From Ereboglobus luteus (GTDB lineage: Bacteria > Verrucomicrobiota > Verrucomicrobiia > Opitutales > Opitutaceae), in contig NZ_CP023004.1 in NCBI RefSeq assembly GCF_003096195.1, positions 848,501-912,500 of the forward strand: a DNA stretch of 64,000 bases, read 5' to 3'. A model generated the notes under the pieces. That model saw only the letters and a list, made by a program, of their open reading frames with translations. It ran no database searches and was not told where the DNA came from. This document shows positions 33,801-42,130 of this stretch, one piece after another. Every line of letters begins with the position of its first letter. The stretch's first letter is position 1. The translations under genes were made by a program, and so were the position numbers.

Positions 33801-36317
33801 GAAACCCTGGACAACAACCGCCTCGACGTTCACCAACTCCAAAGCACCGACACCGGCAAACTCGACTTCCACTACCACAGCACCGGCAACCACCTCGTCA
33901 CCTGGACCGGCTCCAGCGGCGCCGGCTGGAACAACGCCGACCGCAACTGGCATCTCGATTACAACGGCACCGACTACGACCAGTTCCTCAACGGCGACGC
34001 CGTCCTCTTCGACGACACCGCCGCCGCCAACGCGAACAACATCACGCTCGCCGACACCATCTACATCGCCCCCGTCGGCGCCAACCCCGCCATGCGCGTC
34101 ACCGGCACCGGCAGTTGGAGCTTCGCCGGCGCGGGCATCGCCGACGCCAACCCCGACGCCCCGGCCAGCCTCCTCATGGAAAGCACCGGCACCCTCGCGC
34201 TCTCCAACACCAACACCTACTCCGGCGGCACGCGCATCACCGCCGGCACCCTCGTCGCCAAAAACGCGCGCGCCCTCGGCACGGGCGACATCGACAACAC
34301 CGCGCTCCTCGTCCTCGACATCGCCACCGACGCCGAGGGCGGCCGCCTCGCGCAATCCATCGCCGGCACCGGCACCACAATCAAAACCGGCGCGGGAACC
34401 ATCACCACCTCCGGCGACATCGCCACCGACATCATCGCCGCCGGCGGCATCCTCGCCAACGCCGGCGCCATCACCGGCGCGACCACCATCGACAGCGGCA
34501 CCCTCCTCAACACCGGCACCCTCGCAGCGCTCAACCTCAACGCCGGCCTCGGGGCAAACGCTGGACTCGTCACCGGAGCCGTCACGCAATCCGCCGGACT
34601 TCTCATCAACGAAACCGACGGCACCCTCGCAGCCACGCTCGCCGTGAACGGCGGCACATTCGCCAACAACGGCGGTGCCGTCACCGGGGTCGCCACCATC
34701 GCGCCCGCGGGCACGCTCGCCTTCCATGGCGGCACCCTCGCCGCAATCACCGCCGACGGCGCGCTCAACTTCGAAAACACCGGCGACTACACGCACGCCG
34801 CCATCATCAGCGGCTCCACCGGCGCAATCACAAAAACCGGCGCGGGCGACCTCGTCCTCGCCGCCGTCAACACCTTCTCCGGGGCCACCGACATTCAAGC
34901 CGGCACGCTCCGTCTTGCCGTCGCCAACGCCCTCGCGCAAAGCGCCACCGTCTCGCTCGCCTCCGAAACCCGACTCGACCTCGCCGGCCTCGCCCAAACA
35001 CTCAGAACACTCGCCGTCGCCCCCGGCGCGCGCATCGCGTTCAACACCACCGGCGCAAACCAACGCACCCTCGCCCTCGACAGCCTTGCCGGTGACGGCG
35101 CCGTCTTCGAAATGCGCACCGACCTCGCCGCCGCTGCCGGTGACAAAATCACCATCGCCGGCGCAAGCACCGGCGCGCACCGCATCGAAATCGACAATGC
35201 CAACGGCTCCGAAATCCAGCCCGACACCGCGATCCCCCTCGTCATCATGAACCAGGCCGGCGCGACCTTCAGCGGCACCACCGAGTCCGGCATTTACACG
35301 CTCACCGTGCAGCAAGGCGACGGCGGCGCCATCATGCCCTCGACCAACACCTGGTATCTCGGCAGCGGCGACCGCCCCAGCCGCGCCGTTGACGCCATCC
35401 TCGCCACCGCCGCCGCCGCGGGGCAGGACTGGCACTACGAACTCGACTCGCTCCACAAACGCATGGGCGACCTCCGCGCCGCCCCGGACGCCGCCGGCTC
35501 CGGAAACATCTGGCTCCGCGCCAGCAGCCACCGCCTCAACGGCGCGCTCGAACTCACCGGCCGCTCCTTCCACCAATACGCCCACGGCCTGACCTTCGGC
35601 GCCGACAAAGCCCTCGCCGCAAACGCCGCCTCCTCCGCGTGGTATCTCGGCGGCTTCGCCAGCATCAACTACATTGACCGCTCGTTCGACTCCGCCGGCG
35701 GCGACGGCGAAACCAACGGCATCGGCGGCGGCCTCTACGCCACCTGGCTCCACAAGGACGGCTGGTTCGCCGACATCGTCGCGCGCTTCGACCGCCGCCA
35801 AAACAAGTTCAACGCCCGCTCCATCGACAACTTCATCACGCGCGGCAAATACAACACGATCTCCGAAGGCGCGTCGCTCGAGTTTGGCCGCCGCCTCGCC
35901 CGCGAGACCGGCGGCTGGTGGGTGGAGCCCCTCGCGCAATTTGCCATCGTCCACATCGGCGACGCCGACTACGACGCCACCTCGCCCGGCGCGGAGCCGA
36001 TCCGCGTGGCCGTTGACAGCGTCACCTCCTCGCAAAGCCGCGCGCAAATCCGCTTTGGTGGCGACATCGCCCGCGCCCCCGGCCTGCACCCCTACGCAAA
36101 AGCCGGCGTGGTTTACACGGCGAGCGGCGGCGGCGAAATCACCGCCGGCGGCAAACGCATGAAAGTGAACTACGACGGATGGCGCGTCGAGTTCGGCATC
36201 GGCGCGGCCTACGAAATCGACGCGAAAAGCCAGGTGTATTTGGATTATGAATACGCCAGGGCCACGCTCTACGAGCGCCCTTGGTCAATCAATCTCGGCT
36301 ACCGCCGCGCGTGGTGA
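30825..36317 (+). CDS. Giant autotransporter with Pmp-like repeats and a tandem duplication
   Basis: Type V secreted protein of 1830 residues. Signal peptide about residues 14-37 (TGLLRALLFLACAAFTLL...LRA). Passenger with Pmp-type GGAI/FxxN units at about 236-350 and 660-725. Each set is followed by a related block of about 150 residues (TSTYSGNA...LTLDNQGTTPA), so a stretch of about 1.1 kb has been duplicated. Strand repeats (NTYSGGTRITAGTLVA) and NAGAITGATTIDSG arrays follow. The barrel takes the last 300 residues or so, ending RPWSINLGYRRAW, and is a clear paralogue of the barrel at 20169-21090. The last 30 bases are repeated downstream at 36935-36964. Confidence 0.92.
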   Translation: MKNQIKYHDRFNTTGLLRALLFLACAAFTLLTQLRADELVWDNTDGSNTWLGSSVNANWWHAGNAATAAFADGDAVVFGRAGSGAAVTTGTISIANAVMLGVSGTNEGIIFNGGTWAFTGADISGGSIRFAGNTDLAFDTRTVSQRMSIDAGRTVTLGALAGSTVTITTGAFTGNGGAVQVDTGATLTVNSTDSAKLVFADNKATLAGAVIASTGGTVSVNGGLFASNTAGATSRYQGGGAIFARSGGRLDVTGAVFTNNNTTGSVDGTGGGAIYAFGTPLTVVSSTFLQNTTSSNGGAIFTENTTVSIRDTLFEGNRATGRNGGALTVWNSSTTILVDVDFTNNKASGLGATAGAVYINAANRSNHVSNVTVGVSPGRTSTYSGNAFGSTANGIAFGGWGNHKVYLTATVGAGGMLDMQDPMRIRPNLLSKYDSIYMGVTKTGSGVWRLGGATILTGTVGNDFAVDEGGLALYAGASITLNNQGSTPASAAIEDTFMLGANTTLSTLGVTTTGAAAPVTATGTIRADTITLADNSAITIGSSLVLTATTLNYGDARVTADATARLVLDQKSGPLELTGSRTFEVADGKNLTVSARFATPADGEFSLVALNTTGTHSGSTTFTAPALATGNGGVVQAGSGATFTATTTGGAVIAFSGNSAQQGGAIAADAATLDLSNVFFTSNTAANNGGAIHIANPASAPISITDASFTNNKADAGHGGAVYIETANAAGSTANLNLRVTDGGTSTYSGNADSTGANSLSLGGVENNTINIDIDTGANALIDMRDPINTRADSPNINIITTKTGSGEWRLGGASTLTGTGGNIVAVDEGALTLYAGASLTLDNQGTTPAAADAVDAFALATGATLAVLTGTSPDDTGVSYAGATIRADDITLAAGSTLKLFSGADAASITGTGAHPIDGTPVTADDDASASTLTLVGNTLAIGDRVNIDLTVTSFAAGNQTVTLLDATGVTGVTGTFDPKTFSLHINGIDTETLDNNRLDVHQLQSTDTGKLDFHYHSTGNHLVTWTGSSGAGWNNADRNWHLDYNGTDYDQFLNGDAVLFDDTAAANANNITLADTIYIAPVGANPAMRVTGTGSWSFAGAGIADANPDAPASLLMESTGTLALSNTNTYSGGTRITAGTLVAKNARALGTGDIDNTALLVLDIATDAEGGRLAQSIAGTGTTIKTGAGTITTSGDIATDIIAAGGILANAGAITGATTIDSGTLLNTGTLAALNLNAGLGANAGLVTGAVTQSAGLLINETDGTLAATLAVNGGTFANNGGAVTGVATIAPAGTLAFHGGTLAAITADGALNFENTGDYTHAAIISGSTGAITKTGAGDLVLAAVNTFSGATDIQAGTLRLAVANALAQSATVSLASETRLDLAGLAQTLRTLAVAPGARIAFNTTGANQRTLALDSLAGDGAVFEMRTDLAAAAGDKITIAGASTGAHRIEIDNANGSEIQPDTAIPLVIMNQAGATFSGTTESGIYTLTVQQGDGGAIMPSTNTWYLGSGDRPSRAVDAILATAAAAGQDWHYELDSLHKRMGDLRAAPDAAGSGNIWLRASSHRLNGALELTGRSFHQYAHGLTFGADKALAANAASSAWYLGGFASINYIDRSFDSAGGDGETNGIGGGLYATWLHKDGWFADIVARFDRRQNKFNARSIDNFITRGKYNTISEGASLEFGRRLARETGGWWVEPLAQFAIVHIGDADYDATSPGAEPIRVAVDSVTSSQSRAQIRFGGDIARAPGLHPYAKAGVVYTASGGGEITAGGKRMKVNYDGWRVEFGIGAAYEIDAKSQVYLDYEYARATLYERPWSINLGYRRAW

Positions 36318-36851
36318 AATCACTTCATACTCACTCTGAACGAGTCCGGATGGATATGATCGCGTCGCCCTGTGTTTCAAATGGACATCACGTGTCAGCG
36401 GACCGAACAACGGAATCCCCCGTCCAATGAGGACGGGAATCCATGTGATAATTAATCGATTGACCAGTCCATCGGAAAGGAACCGCTGAATCGTAACGCC
36501 TCCATCAACATAAAGATGCCGGTAACCGCGCCCGGTCAGGCGTGCGATGATCTCATTTGGCGATCCCGTCATGGACTCAACATGCGCCGAAATCCGATCA
36601 GGTATGACCACCGGCTTGCTGCTGAGAACCACGATTCGCTTGTCGCCGTAAAACCACTCGTCGAAGGTCAGCATCTTTTCGAAGGTGTGCCGTCCCATCA
36701 CCAAGGCATCAACGGAACGCATCAACGCTTCGTAACCATGATCTTCACCGGAAGGAGAAGGGAGCCAGTCAATGTCTCCATTTTTTCGAGCGATGAAACC
36801 ATCCAGACTGGCGGCGATAAAAACAGTCACTTTCATGGGTGCGGGAGTCAT
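36285..36851 (-). CDS. Dihydrofolate reductase family protein (RibD C-terminal type)
   Basis: Protein of 188 residues. MKVTVFIAASLDGFIARKNGDIDWLPS is the typical start of the YyaP/YwjB-like dihydrofolate reductase family; VDALVMGRHTFEKML, DKRIVVLSSKP and the NADPH-binding GYRHLYVDGGVTIQRFL follow. The true substrate in this family is usually unknown. The first five residues may be replaced by a start at 36836. The 3' end overlaps the autotransporter 3' end by 33 bases on the opposite strand, and its last dozen residues (after YEVI) are encoded by autotransporter antisense sequence, so its native C-terminus seems to have been replaced on insertion. GC content is lower than in neighbours. Confidence 0.82.
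   Translation of the reverse strand: MTPAPMKVTVFIAASLDGFIARKNGDIDWLPSPSGEDHGYEALMRSVDALVMGRHTFEKMLTFDEWFYGDKRIVVLSSKPVVIPDRISAHVESMTGSPNEIIARLTGRGYRHLYVDGGVTIQRFLSDGLVNRLIITWIPVLIGRGIPLFGPLTRDVHLKHRATRSYPSGLVQSEYEVISPRAAVAEID
36286..36315. repeat. 30-bp direct repeat, left copy (in autotransporter 3' end)
   Basis: Encodes INLGYRRAW at the autotransporter C-terminus. It matches 36935-36964 with a single T/C difference. The two copies flank the dihydrofolate reductase-like gene. Confidence 0.85.
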
Positions 36852-36934
36852 GATATTTTTATGCGCGGCAGTGTCAGTAAGCGGTTCGGAAAACCAACAG
36901 ATTAACAGAACGCCGATTACATGTTACCTGCAAA

Positions 36935-36964
36935 CAATCAACCTCGGCTACCGCCGCGCGTGGT
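36935..36964. repeat. 30-bp direct repeat, right copy
   Basis: Second copy of the autotransporter 3' end, still ending with the coding sequence for GYRRAW and a stop. The sequence immediately upstream is unrelated to the autotransporter. Confidence 0.85.
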
Positions 36965-36988
36965 AGCCGGGCGGATGGCCGCGCCCGC

Positions 36989-37636
36989 TCACACCATCGC
37001 GTATAAAATCGCGAGGTAGTGGGTGATGCTGCCCGCCAGTATAAAACCGTGCCAGATGGCGTGGTGAAAACGCAGTTTTTTTTGAATATAAAAAAGCGCG
37101 CCGCCGGTGTAGCAAAGCCCGCCCGCCAAAAGCAGCCAGAGCGAAATCGCGGGCACCCCGGCGATCATCGGCTTGGCGGCGATCACGATGAGCCAGCCCA
37201 TCGCTATGTATATCGCCGTCGAAAGTTTTATATAACGCCCGGTGAACCAAAATTTCATTATGATGCCCGCGAGCGCCAGCCCCCACACAATGCCGAAAAA
37301 CGTCCATCCCCACGGGCCGCGCAGGTTGACGAGCATGAAGGGCGTGTATGTGCCCGCTATGAGCGTGAAAATCGCGGCGTGGTCGACCTTGCGCAGCACA
37401 TGCTTGCGCCGCGGATTTTTAACCGCGTGATAAAGCGTCGATGAAGCGTAACCGAGCACCAGCGTCGTGCCATAAATGGCCGATGCAGTGACGGCCCACG
37501 CGTCCGCATAAACCGCGGCGAGCGTGACGAGCACGGCAAGCCCCGCCACGCTGAGCAGCAGACCGAGCCCGCCGGTGATGATGTTGGCGAGTTCCTCCCC
37601 GGGCGAGTATTGTGGATGGATGTTGGTGGCGGTCAT
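36989..37636 (-). CDS. Hemolysin III family membrane protein (PAQR/YqfA)
   Basis: Protein of 215 residues with seven predicted transmembrane helices. It has the family motifs EELANIITGGLGLLLS, SSTLYHAV, RKVDHAAIFTLIAGTYTPF and the C-terminal HHAIWHGFILAGSITHYLAI with the metal-binding histidines. Bacterial members are named for a weak hemolysin but most probably act in membrane-lipid homeostasis. The start at 37636 gives the standard short cytoplasmic N-terminus; a 10-residue longer form is possible. Its stop lies 24 bases beyond the right direct repeat. Confidence 0.87.
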   Translation of the reverse strand: MTATNIHPQYSPGEELANIITGGLGLLLSVAGLAVLVTLAAVYADAWAVTASAIYGTTLVLGYASSTLYHAVKNPRRKHVLRKVDHAAIFTLIAGTYTPFMLVNLRGPWGWTFFGIVWGLALAGIIMKFWFTGRYIKLSTAIYIAMGWLIVIAAKPMIAGVPAISLWLLLAGGLCYTGGALFYIQKKLRFHHAIWHGFILAGSITHYLAILYAMV

Positions 37637-37751
37637 TGGTCGGATCAGTTGGCGGCAAATATACACAAACTATTTGGAAAAAACAGCGTGTTATTGAGGG
37701 ACCCGTTCAAATCCCCCCGCAGCCGGACGCGGACGGAATCCGCGCGTTGCA

Positions 37752-38030
37752 CTACGAGCGGCGAACGCGGTCTTTTTCGGCTTCGCGCTCCTCCTCGAGA
37801 CGGGTGCGCTCGGTGGCAAGTTGTCTCTGAACCTTTTCGATTTCCTCGTAATTCTGCTCGGCTTGCGCGGCGGCGAGGCTCTGTTTGAGGAAGATTTCAC
37901 GCTCGGCAATTTTGCCCGCGTAAACCTTGTCGATGTCGGCAAGGCGGTTTTTTTGCTCGTCGCTCAATGGAGCCGTCGACGGCTCCGATTGCGCAAGGCG
38001 TTCCATGGCGAGTTCGTAGGCACTTTTCAT
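37752..38030 (-). CDS. Small coiled-coil protein of unknown function
   Basis: Charged helical protein of 92 residues: MKSAYELAMERLAQ, then SDEQKNRLADIDKVYAGKIAEREIFLKQ and a run of Glu/Arg/Lys heptads to the end. No signal peptide or membrane segment. I recognise no named family. It follows the PncC-like gene by 114 bases; those bases contain an inverted repeat, so it is probably not in the same operon. Confidence 0.65.
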   Translation of the reverse strand: MKSAYELAMERLAQSEPSTAPLSDEQKNRLADIDKVYAGKIAEREIFLKQSLAAAQAEQNYEEIEKVQRQLATERTRLEEEREAEKDRVRRS

Positions 38031-38044
38031 TTTGGACGGGATGA

Positions 38045-38147
38045 TTTTTTGGACAGGATTAACGGGATTTGCAGGATGAGGACTCACGCATTGTTTGCGA
38101 ATCCGGAGTTCTGAATTCTGCGCATCTTATTCATTCTGTCCAATTCA
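38045..38147. repeat. Imperfect inverted repeat between the coiled-coil and amidase genes
   Basis: TTTTTGGACAGGATTAAC (about 38045-38062) faces TTCATTCTGTCCAATTC (about 38129-38145). Words such as ACAGGATT...CAGGATG resemble phrases repeated between genes in related genomes, in my recollection. Confidence 0.4.
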
Positions 38148-38600
38148 GGTTTGAAGAAAATCGACCAAGATGTCGCCAGCGACTTTGGCGACGTGCTCCT
38201 GCACGGCAACACGCGCGAGACCGGGACAGTCCACGCGGCGGGTGGCGAAATTGCTTCCATCTCCGACGGCGATCCACGCGTAGGGAACGGGCGCGGCGGG
38301 CGAAGGTTCGGCATAACCGGTGGTCGCGATGGCGATGTTGGCGCCGAAAAGCGTGCGCGCGCCTTGAGTCATCGCAACAGCGACGGCCTCGGAGACACAA
38401 TCGACCGGCTCGGCAAGCTCGCGCGGCACGCCAAGGAGTTTTTCTTTTTCCTCGAGCGTGTAGGCGGTGAGCCCGCCGAGAAAAAACCGCGAGGCTCCGG
38501 AGATCGCGCCGATGCGCGCCTGAAGATGCCCGCAGGTGAGGCTTTCGGCGACGGCGAGTGTGAGCCGCTTTTGAAGCATGAGGTCTTTCAGGTTTGGCAT
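38145..38600 (-). CDS. pncC: CinA C-terminal domain amidase (PncC-like nicotinamide-nucleotide amidase)
   Basis: Protein of 151 residues, the length of stand-alone PncC, which converts nicotinamide mononucleotide to nicotinate mononucleotide in NAD recycling. Motif AESLTCGHLQARI replaces the usual AESCTGG, but the catalytic Ser20 is kept and Lys52 in AYTLEEKEKLLGV is placed as in the Ser-Lys dyad. SEAVAVAMTQGARTLFGANIAIATTGYA is typical of the family. The changed Gly/Cys loop may affect specificity. A start upstream at 38696 is open but unconserved. Confidence 0.82.
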   Translation of the reverse strand: MPNLKDLMLQKRLTLAVAESLTCGHLQARIGAISGASRFFLGGLTAYTLEEKEKLLGVPRELAEPVDCVSEAVAVAMTQGARTLFGANIAIATTGYAEPSPAAPVPYAWIAVGDGSNFATRRVDCPGLARVAVQEHVAKVAGDILVDFLQT

Positions 38601-38751
38601 GCGGGTTTCGGAATTGGAGGCAAGTGTCTCGCGCAACGCAGTGGCGGCGCAATGAAAACATGGGGGCGCGTTTGCGTTTTTCTTTTTTAGCCGCATCTCT
38701 TTCCGCTGGCATGCGGAGACTGTGTCAGAAATATGTGGGGCTCATTTTTGC

Positions 38752-39912
38752 ATGAATGAAATAGAAATCATCATTTGCCTGCTGCTGCTGTTCATGGGCG
38801 TGCCGGACTTGTGCCGGTGGCTCAAGCGGCCGGCGCTCGTGTATCCGGTTTTTGTCGTGTTCGGGTTGCTGATCGCGCCGCTGGTGGACGGACCGGTGAA
38901 GACGATGCTCGTGCAGGCGGGCCAGGTGGGCTTTCTGCTGCTGCTGTTTGAGGTGGGAATGGAAATCGAACTGCCGAGGTTTCGTGAATTTCGCGGACCG
39001 CTGGCGAAGGCGTTCGGGTGGGCGCTGCTGCAATATCCGGTGATTTTTGCGCTGGGCTGGCTGGCGGGCTTGAATTGGATCGGCTGCCTGATCGCCTGCG
39101 CGGCGTTCACGGGGTGCTCGGTGGGCATGGGCTATCCGGGATGGAAACAATATCCGGGGCTGGATTTTCAGGAGCGGCGAAAAATCCTGATGATGATGAT
39201 CGCACTGGAAATTTTCGCGATCGTGCTGCTCTCGGTTGAGACGACTTTCTACGAACACGCGCCTACTTGGGAGGTGGTGCTAAAACTGGGCGGAATTGTG
39301 CTGGTGCTGGTGTTGATCAGCATGTTTGCGCGCCGCATCAAGTTGATCTTGGAGCATCTGCTCAAGCAGGCGATGCACTGGCGCGTGCATTTGATCGTGC
39401 TGTTCGTGCTGCTTGTGTGCGCGGTGGGCGAGCGACTCGGATTGTCGGCGATCAAGACGGCGTTTTTCCTCGGCTTGTTCCTGAGCCGGATCGAGCACGA
39501 AGGGCAGTCGCTGGAGGCATACATCGCGCCGGTGAGCCAGCGGTTTTTGATCCCGATATTTTTCTTCGCGCTGGGATTGCAGATTCCGGCGGAGTATTTG
39601 GTTTCGTGGGCCGGATTGATCGCACTGGGCTCGGCGGCGCTCATCCTGGCAATGCGCTGGACGATTCAGCGCTGGATACTGCCCGTGGGAGGAAAGCGGG
39701 GCGAGCGGATGAACGCGTTTCTGCTGCTGTGCCCCAACTTGACCATCACCGCGCTGGCCGCGGGCGTGCTCGTGCAGGACCCGACAACCGTGCGCGCGGC
39801 GTCGCTGGTGCTGCTGGTGGGCTTGTTCATGACCGTGCCGTCAATTTTGCTGCTGCCAACACCGCCCTCCACCAAGGAACTGGCGCCCGGTGACGCGACG
39901 GACGCGCATTGA
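38752..39912 (+). CDS. CPA2-type cation:proton antiporter membrane domain
   Basis: Membrane protein of 386 residues with about 11-12 hydrophobic helices. KRPALVYPVFVVFGLLIAPLV, GQVGFLLLLFEVGMEIEL and the helix with FFLGLFLSRIE and RFLIPIFFFALGLQI match the Na+/H+ exchanger (Kef/NapA) fold. There is no regulatory RCK domain, unlike the longer relative at 42807-45140. The ion is unknown (Na+, K+ or a small anion). Divergent from pncC. The start at 38752 is chosen because the preceding 10 codons are not hydrophobic. Confidence 0.8.
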   Translation: MNEIEIIICLLLLFMGVPDLCRWLKRPALVYPVFVVFGLLIAPLVDGPVKTMLVQAGQVGFLLLLFEVGMEIELPRFREFRGPLAKAFGWALLQYPVIFALGWLAGLNWIGCLIACAAFTGCSVGMGYPGWKQYPGLDFQERRKILMMMIALEIFAIVLLSVETTFYEHAPTWEVVLKLGGIVLVLVLISMFARRIKLILEHLLKQAMHWRVHLIVLFVLLVCAVGERLGLSAIKTAFFLGLFLSRIEHEGQSLEAYIAPVSQRFLIPIFFFALGLQIPAEYLVSWAGLIALGSAALILAMRWTIQRWILPVGGKRGERMNAFLLLCPNLTITALAAGVLVQDPTTVRAASLVLLVGLFMTVPSILLLPTPPSTKELAPGDATDAH

Positions 39913-39997
39913 GCGCGGCGGCATCCCGGGCGCGAACACATTCTTTTTTTCACTTAGTATTTGATTTTTCAGGCGCGTTGATTGTTAAGCTCATTCT

Positions 39998-41902
39998 GTG
40001 AAATCAAAAACATCTCACATAATCCTCACTTTGATTGTCGCGTCTTCCGCGCCGATGTTGTCCGCGCAAGAACCGCGGACGCATGACGATGTGCTCACGC
40101 TTCCGCGCATGGCGGTCTACTCGCAGCGCGTGGCGTTGCAGGAGCCGTCGGCGGGCGCGTTTGCCATGCCCGTGTCGGCGCTTTCGTTCGAGCCGCTGGT
40201 GGACGTGCATGCGCGCAACATGGGCGAGTCGCAGGCCGACGTGACGATTCGCGGCGGCATTTTTGAAAACACCGGCTACCGCGCCGGGGCCGCGCCGCTC
40301 CATGATCCGCAAACCGGGCACTACTCCGCCGAAATCCCCATCGCGCCCGCGATGCTCACCGCGCCCGCCGTGCTGACCGGCGCCGAAAACGCCATCGGCG
40401 GCTGGAACGCGAACGCCGGCACCGTGGCGTATCAATGGCGGCGCATCACAACTTCCGGCATGGCGGGTTTCGCCGCTGGCAACTACGACACCGTGCGCGG
40501 TGAAATCTATCAAGGCTGGGTTGCGCCGGAAAACACGAGCGTGCGCGGGCGGCGCCTCGCATTCGACGTGTCCGCCGCGCGGGCTGAATCGGACGGATCG
40601 CGTCCGTGGGGCGAGTCGCGCTTCACGCGTTACAACGCGCGCGCGCAGCTTGCCGGCGAGCGCGGGCAAACGGATTTATTTTTCGGCCGCCAGGACAAGT
40701 TCATCGGCTGGCCCAACCTCTACACGCCATACGCGAATGTTTTCGAAACCGACGACCTGCGAACCACGCTCATCGCGCTCAACCACGTTGAGAAAATCGG
40801 CGACGGTGGCGACCGTCTCGCGCTCGGCGGCGCGTGGCGGCGAAATGAGGACCATTACGTTTTTAATCGCGCCGACCCCGGCGCCCACAATCCCGCCTTC
40901 GCCACCGGCCCCGCCTGGCACACGGCGGAAACATGGAGCGCGGGCGCCGAGGCGCTTGTATCCACAAACAGGATACGCTGGCGCGCGTCGGCCGGATTCG
41001 TCGCGGACAAGATCGAGTCAACCTCGCTGACATTCGGGCGCTTCAACTCGCGCAGTTATTACAAGCTGATGCTCGCGCCGGAGCGCACTTGGGAGCTCGG
41101 CGATTCGCGCGAGTTGACGGTCCGCGCCGGCGTGGCGCTTGACGACACCAACCGTGACCAGTCGGCATGGTCGCCCGTGGTCGCGGTCGAGCTCCGCGGA
41201 ATCGGAAGGCGCATCGAGCGTGTCTATGCCTCGTGGGCCGCGTCGTCGCAGGTGCCGAACTACACCGCGCTCAATTCAAACCCCTCCGCCGGATTGTTTC
41301 GCGGCAACGCCGGGCTCGGGCGCGAACGCTCGGACAACTTTGAAATTGGCGCGCGCGGCGTGCTGGGCGCGTGGACGTTTGACACGGCGGTGTTCTACCG
41401 GCGCGACAAGGACTTGGTTGACTGGGTTTACAGCATGAGCCTGCCAAACGCGCGCGCGGCAAGTCCCGTCGATGTGGACACGCTCGGCTTCGAATTAACC
41501 GCTCGGTTCTCGGCGAACTGGGGTGACTTGGTTTTTGGATACACGGCGCTGACAAAGGATTCGGATTATGGCGACGCGACGGGGATGGTTGACGCGAGCT
41601 TTTACGCGCTCAACTACGCGAAGCACCGGCTCACGGCGGCGGTGGTTGCGCGTCCGTGGCGGGGTTGGGAAATCCGCCTCGACAACGAGGCGCGCCTGCA
41701 AACCGGGAACGCGCTCCGCAACTCGCGCGACGACGCGCTGCTCACCTCGGCGGGCGTGTTTTTCGCGCCGTCAATCGCGGGCTGGCGCGGGCTGCGTTTT
41801 TTCGCGCAGGCAACCAATGTGTGGAATTGCGGTTTCGAGGAAGTGCCATCCGTGCCCGCCGCGCGCCGCCAGTGGTGCGCGGGCGTGATGTGTTCATGGT
41901 AA
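39998..41902 (+). CDS. TonB-dependent outer-membrane receptor
   Basis: Protein of 634 residues with a GTG start and a signal peptide (KTSHIILTLIVASSAPMLSAQ). A plug domain follows (VHARNMGESQADVTIRGGIF, GAENAIGGWNANAGTVAYQWR), then a 22-strand-like barrel rich in Tyr/Arg (FGRQDKFIGWPNLYTPYANV, YASWAASSQVPNYTALN, GLGRERSDNFEIGARG). Size and plug are similar to BtuB/siderophore receptors; the substrate is unknown. A clear TonB box is hard to define (perhaps DDVLTLPRMAV). The chain ends in Trp (VMCSW). No transporter genes are adjacent. Confidence 0.85.
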   Translation: MKSKTSHIILTLIVASSAPMLSAQEPRTHDDVLTLPRMAVYSQRVALQEPSAGAFAMPVSALSFEPLVDVHARNMGESQADVTIRGGIFENTGYRAGAAPLHDPQTGHYSAEIPIAPAMLTAPAVLTGAENAIGGWNANAGTVAYQWRRITTSGMAGFAAGNYDTVRGEIYQGWVAPENTSVRGRRLAFDVSAARAESDGSRPWGESRFTRYNARAQLAGERGQTDLFFGRQDKFIGWPNLYTPYANVFETDDLRTTLIALNHVEKIGDGGDRLALGGAWRRNEDHYVFNRADPGAHNPAFATGPAWHTAETWSAGAEALVSTNRIRWRASAGFVADKIESTSLTFGRFNSRSYYKLMLAPERTWELGDSRELTVRAGVALDDTNRDQSAWSPVVAVELRGIGRRIERVYASWAASSQVPNYTALNSNPSAGLFRGNAGLGRERSDNFEIGARGVLGAWTFDTAVFYRRDKDLVDWVYSMSLPNARAASPVDVDTLGFELTARFSANWGDLVFGYTALTKDSDYGDATGMVDASFYALNYAKHRLTAAVVARPWRGWEIRLDNEARLQTGNALRNSRDDALLTSAGVFFAPSIAGWRGLRFFAQATNVWNCGFEEVPSVPAARRQWCAGVMCSW

Positions 41903-41933
41903 CGCCGGCATTTTGCCCCGCGTAAAAAGCATA

Positions 41934-41959
41934 AAGACCGCCCATTTAAGGGCGGCCTT
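41934..41959 (+). terminator. Hairpin terminator after the TonB-dependent receptor
   Basis: 10-bp stem with one mismatch (AAGACCGCCC / GGGCGGCCTT) and a 6-base loop; no T-run, so strength is uncertain. Confidence 0.55.
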
Positions 41960-42094
41960 CATGACCTAACACCAAGCAAACCGTAAGAACTACAAACTAG
42001 TATCGTTCCTGTCCGAACGATGCTGACTATGCTGAGATAGACGCGACGCCCCCGATTGCGCTCAAAAATTGGGCAAAGATTTTGCCCTTTTTTT
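41960..42094 (+). ncRNA. Possible small RNA or extended 3' UTR ending in a strong terminator
   Basis: After the receptor's own hairpin there is no gene, yet a second, excellent terminator occurs at 42071-42094 (GGGCAAA / TTTGCCC, 3-base loop, seven T). Between them lies a 6-bp hairpin (ATCGTT / GAACGAT region, about 42003-42021). A short independent transcript would explain the extra terminator; read-through from the receptor gene is the simpler alternative. Confidence 0.3.
42071..42094 (+). terminator. Rho-independent terminator
   Basis: 7-bp perfect stem GGGCAAA / TTTGCCC with loop GAT and a run of seven T, ahead of the convergent DUF3016-like gene. Confidence 0.85.
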
Positions 42095-42130
42095 CGCGAA
42101 GCGCGGAATATCTTTAACTCCAGCAAATTA

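Noticed and set aside
33060-36089. Long minus-strand open frame (over 1000 codons) opposite the second autotransporter
   Set aside because: Composition is almost only Gly, Ala, Val, Glu and Asp, with no domains; it is the shadow of a GC-rich repetitive gene.
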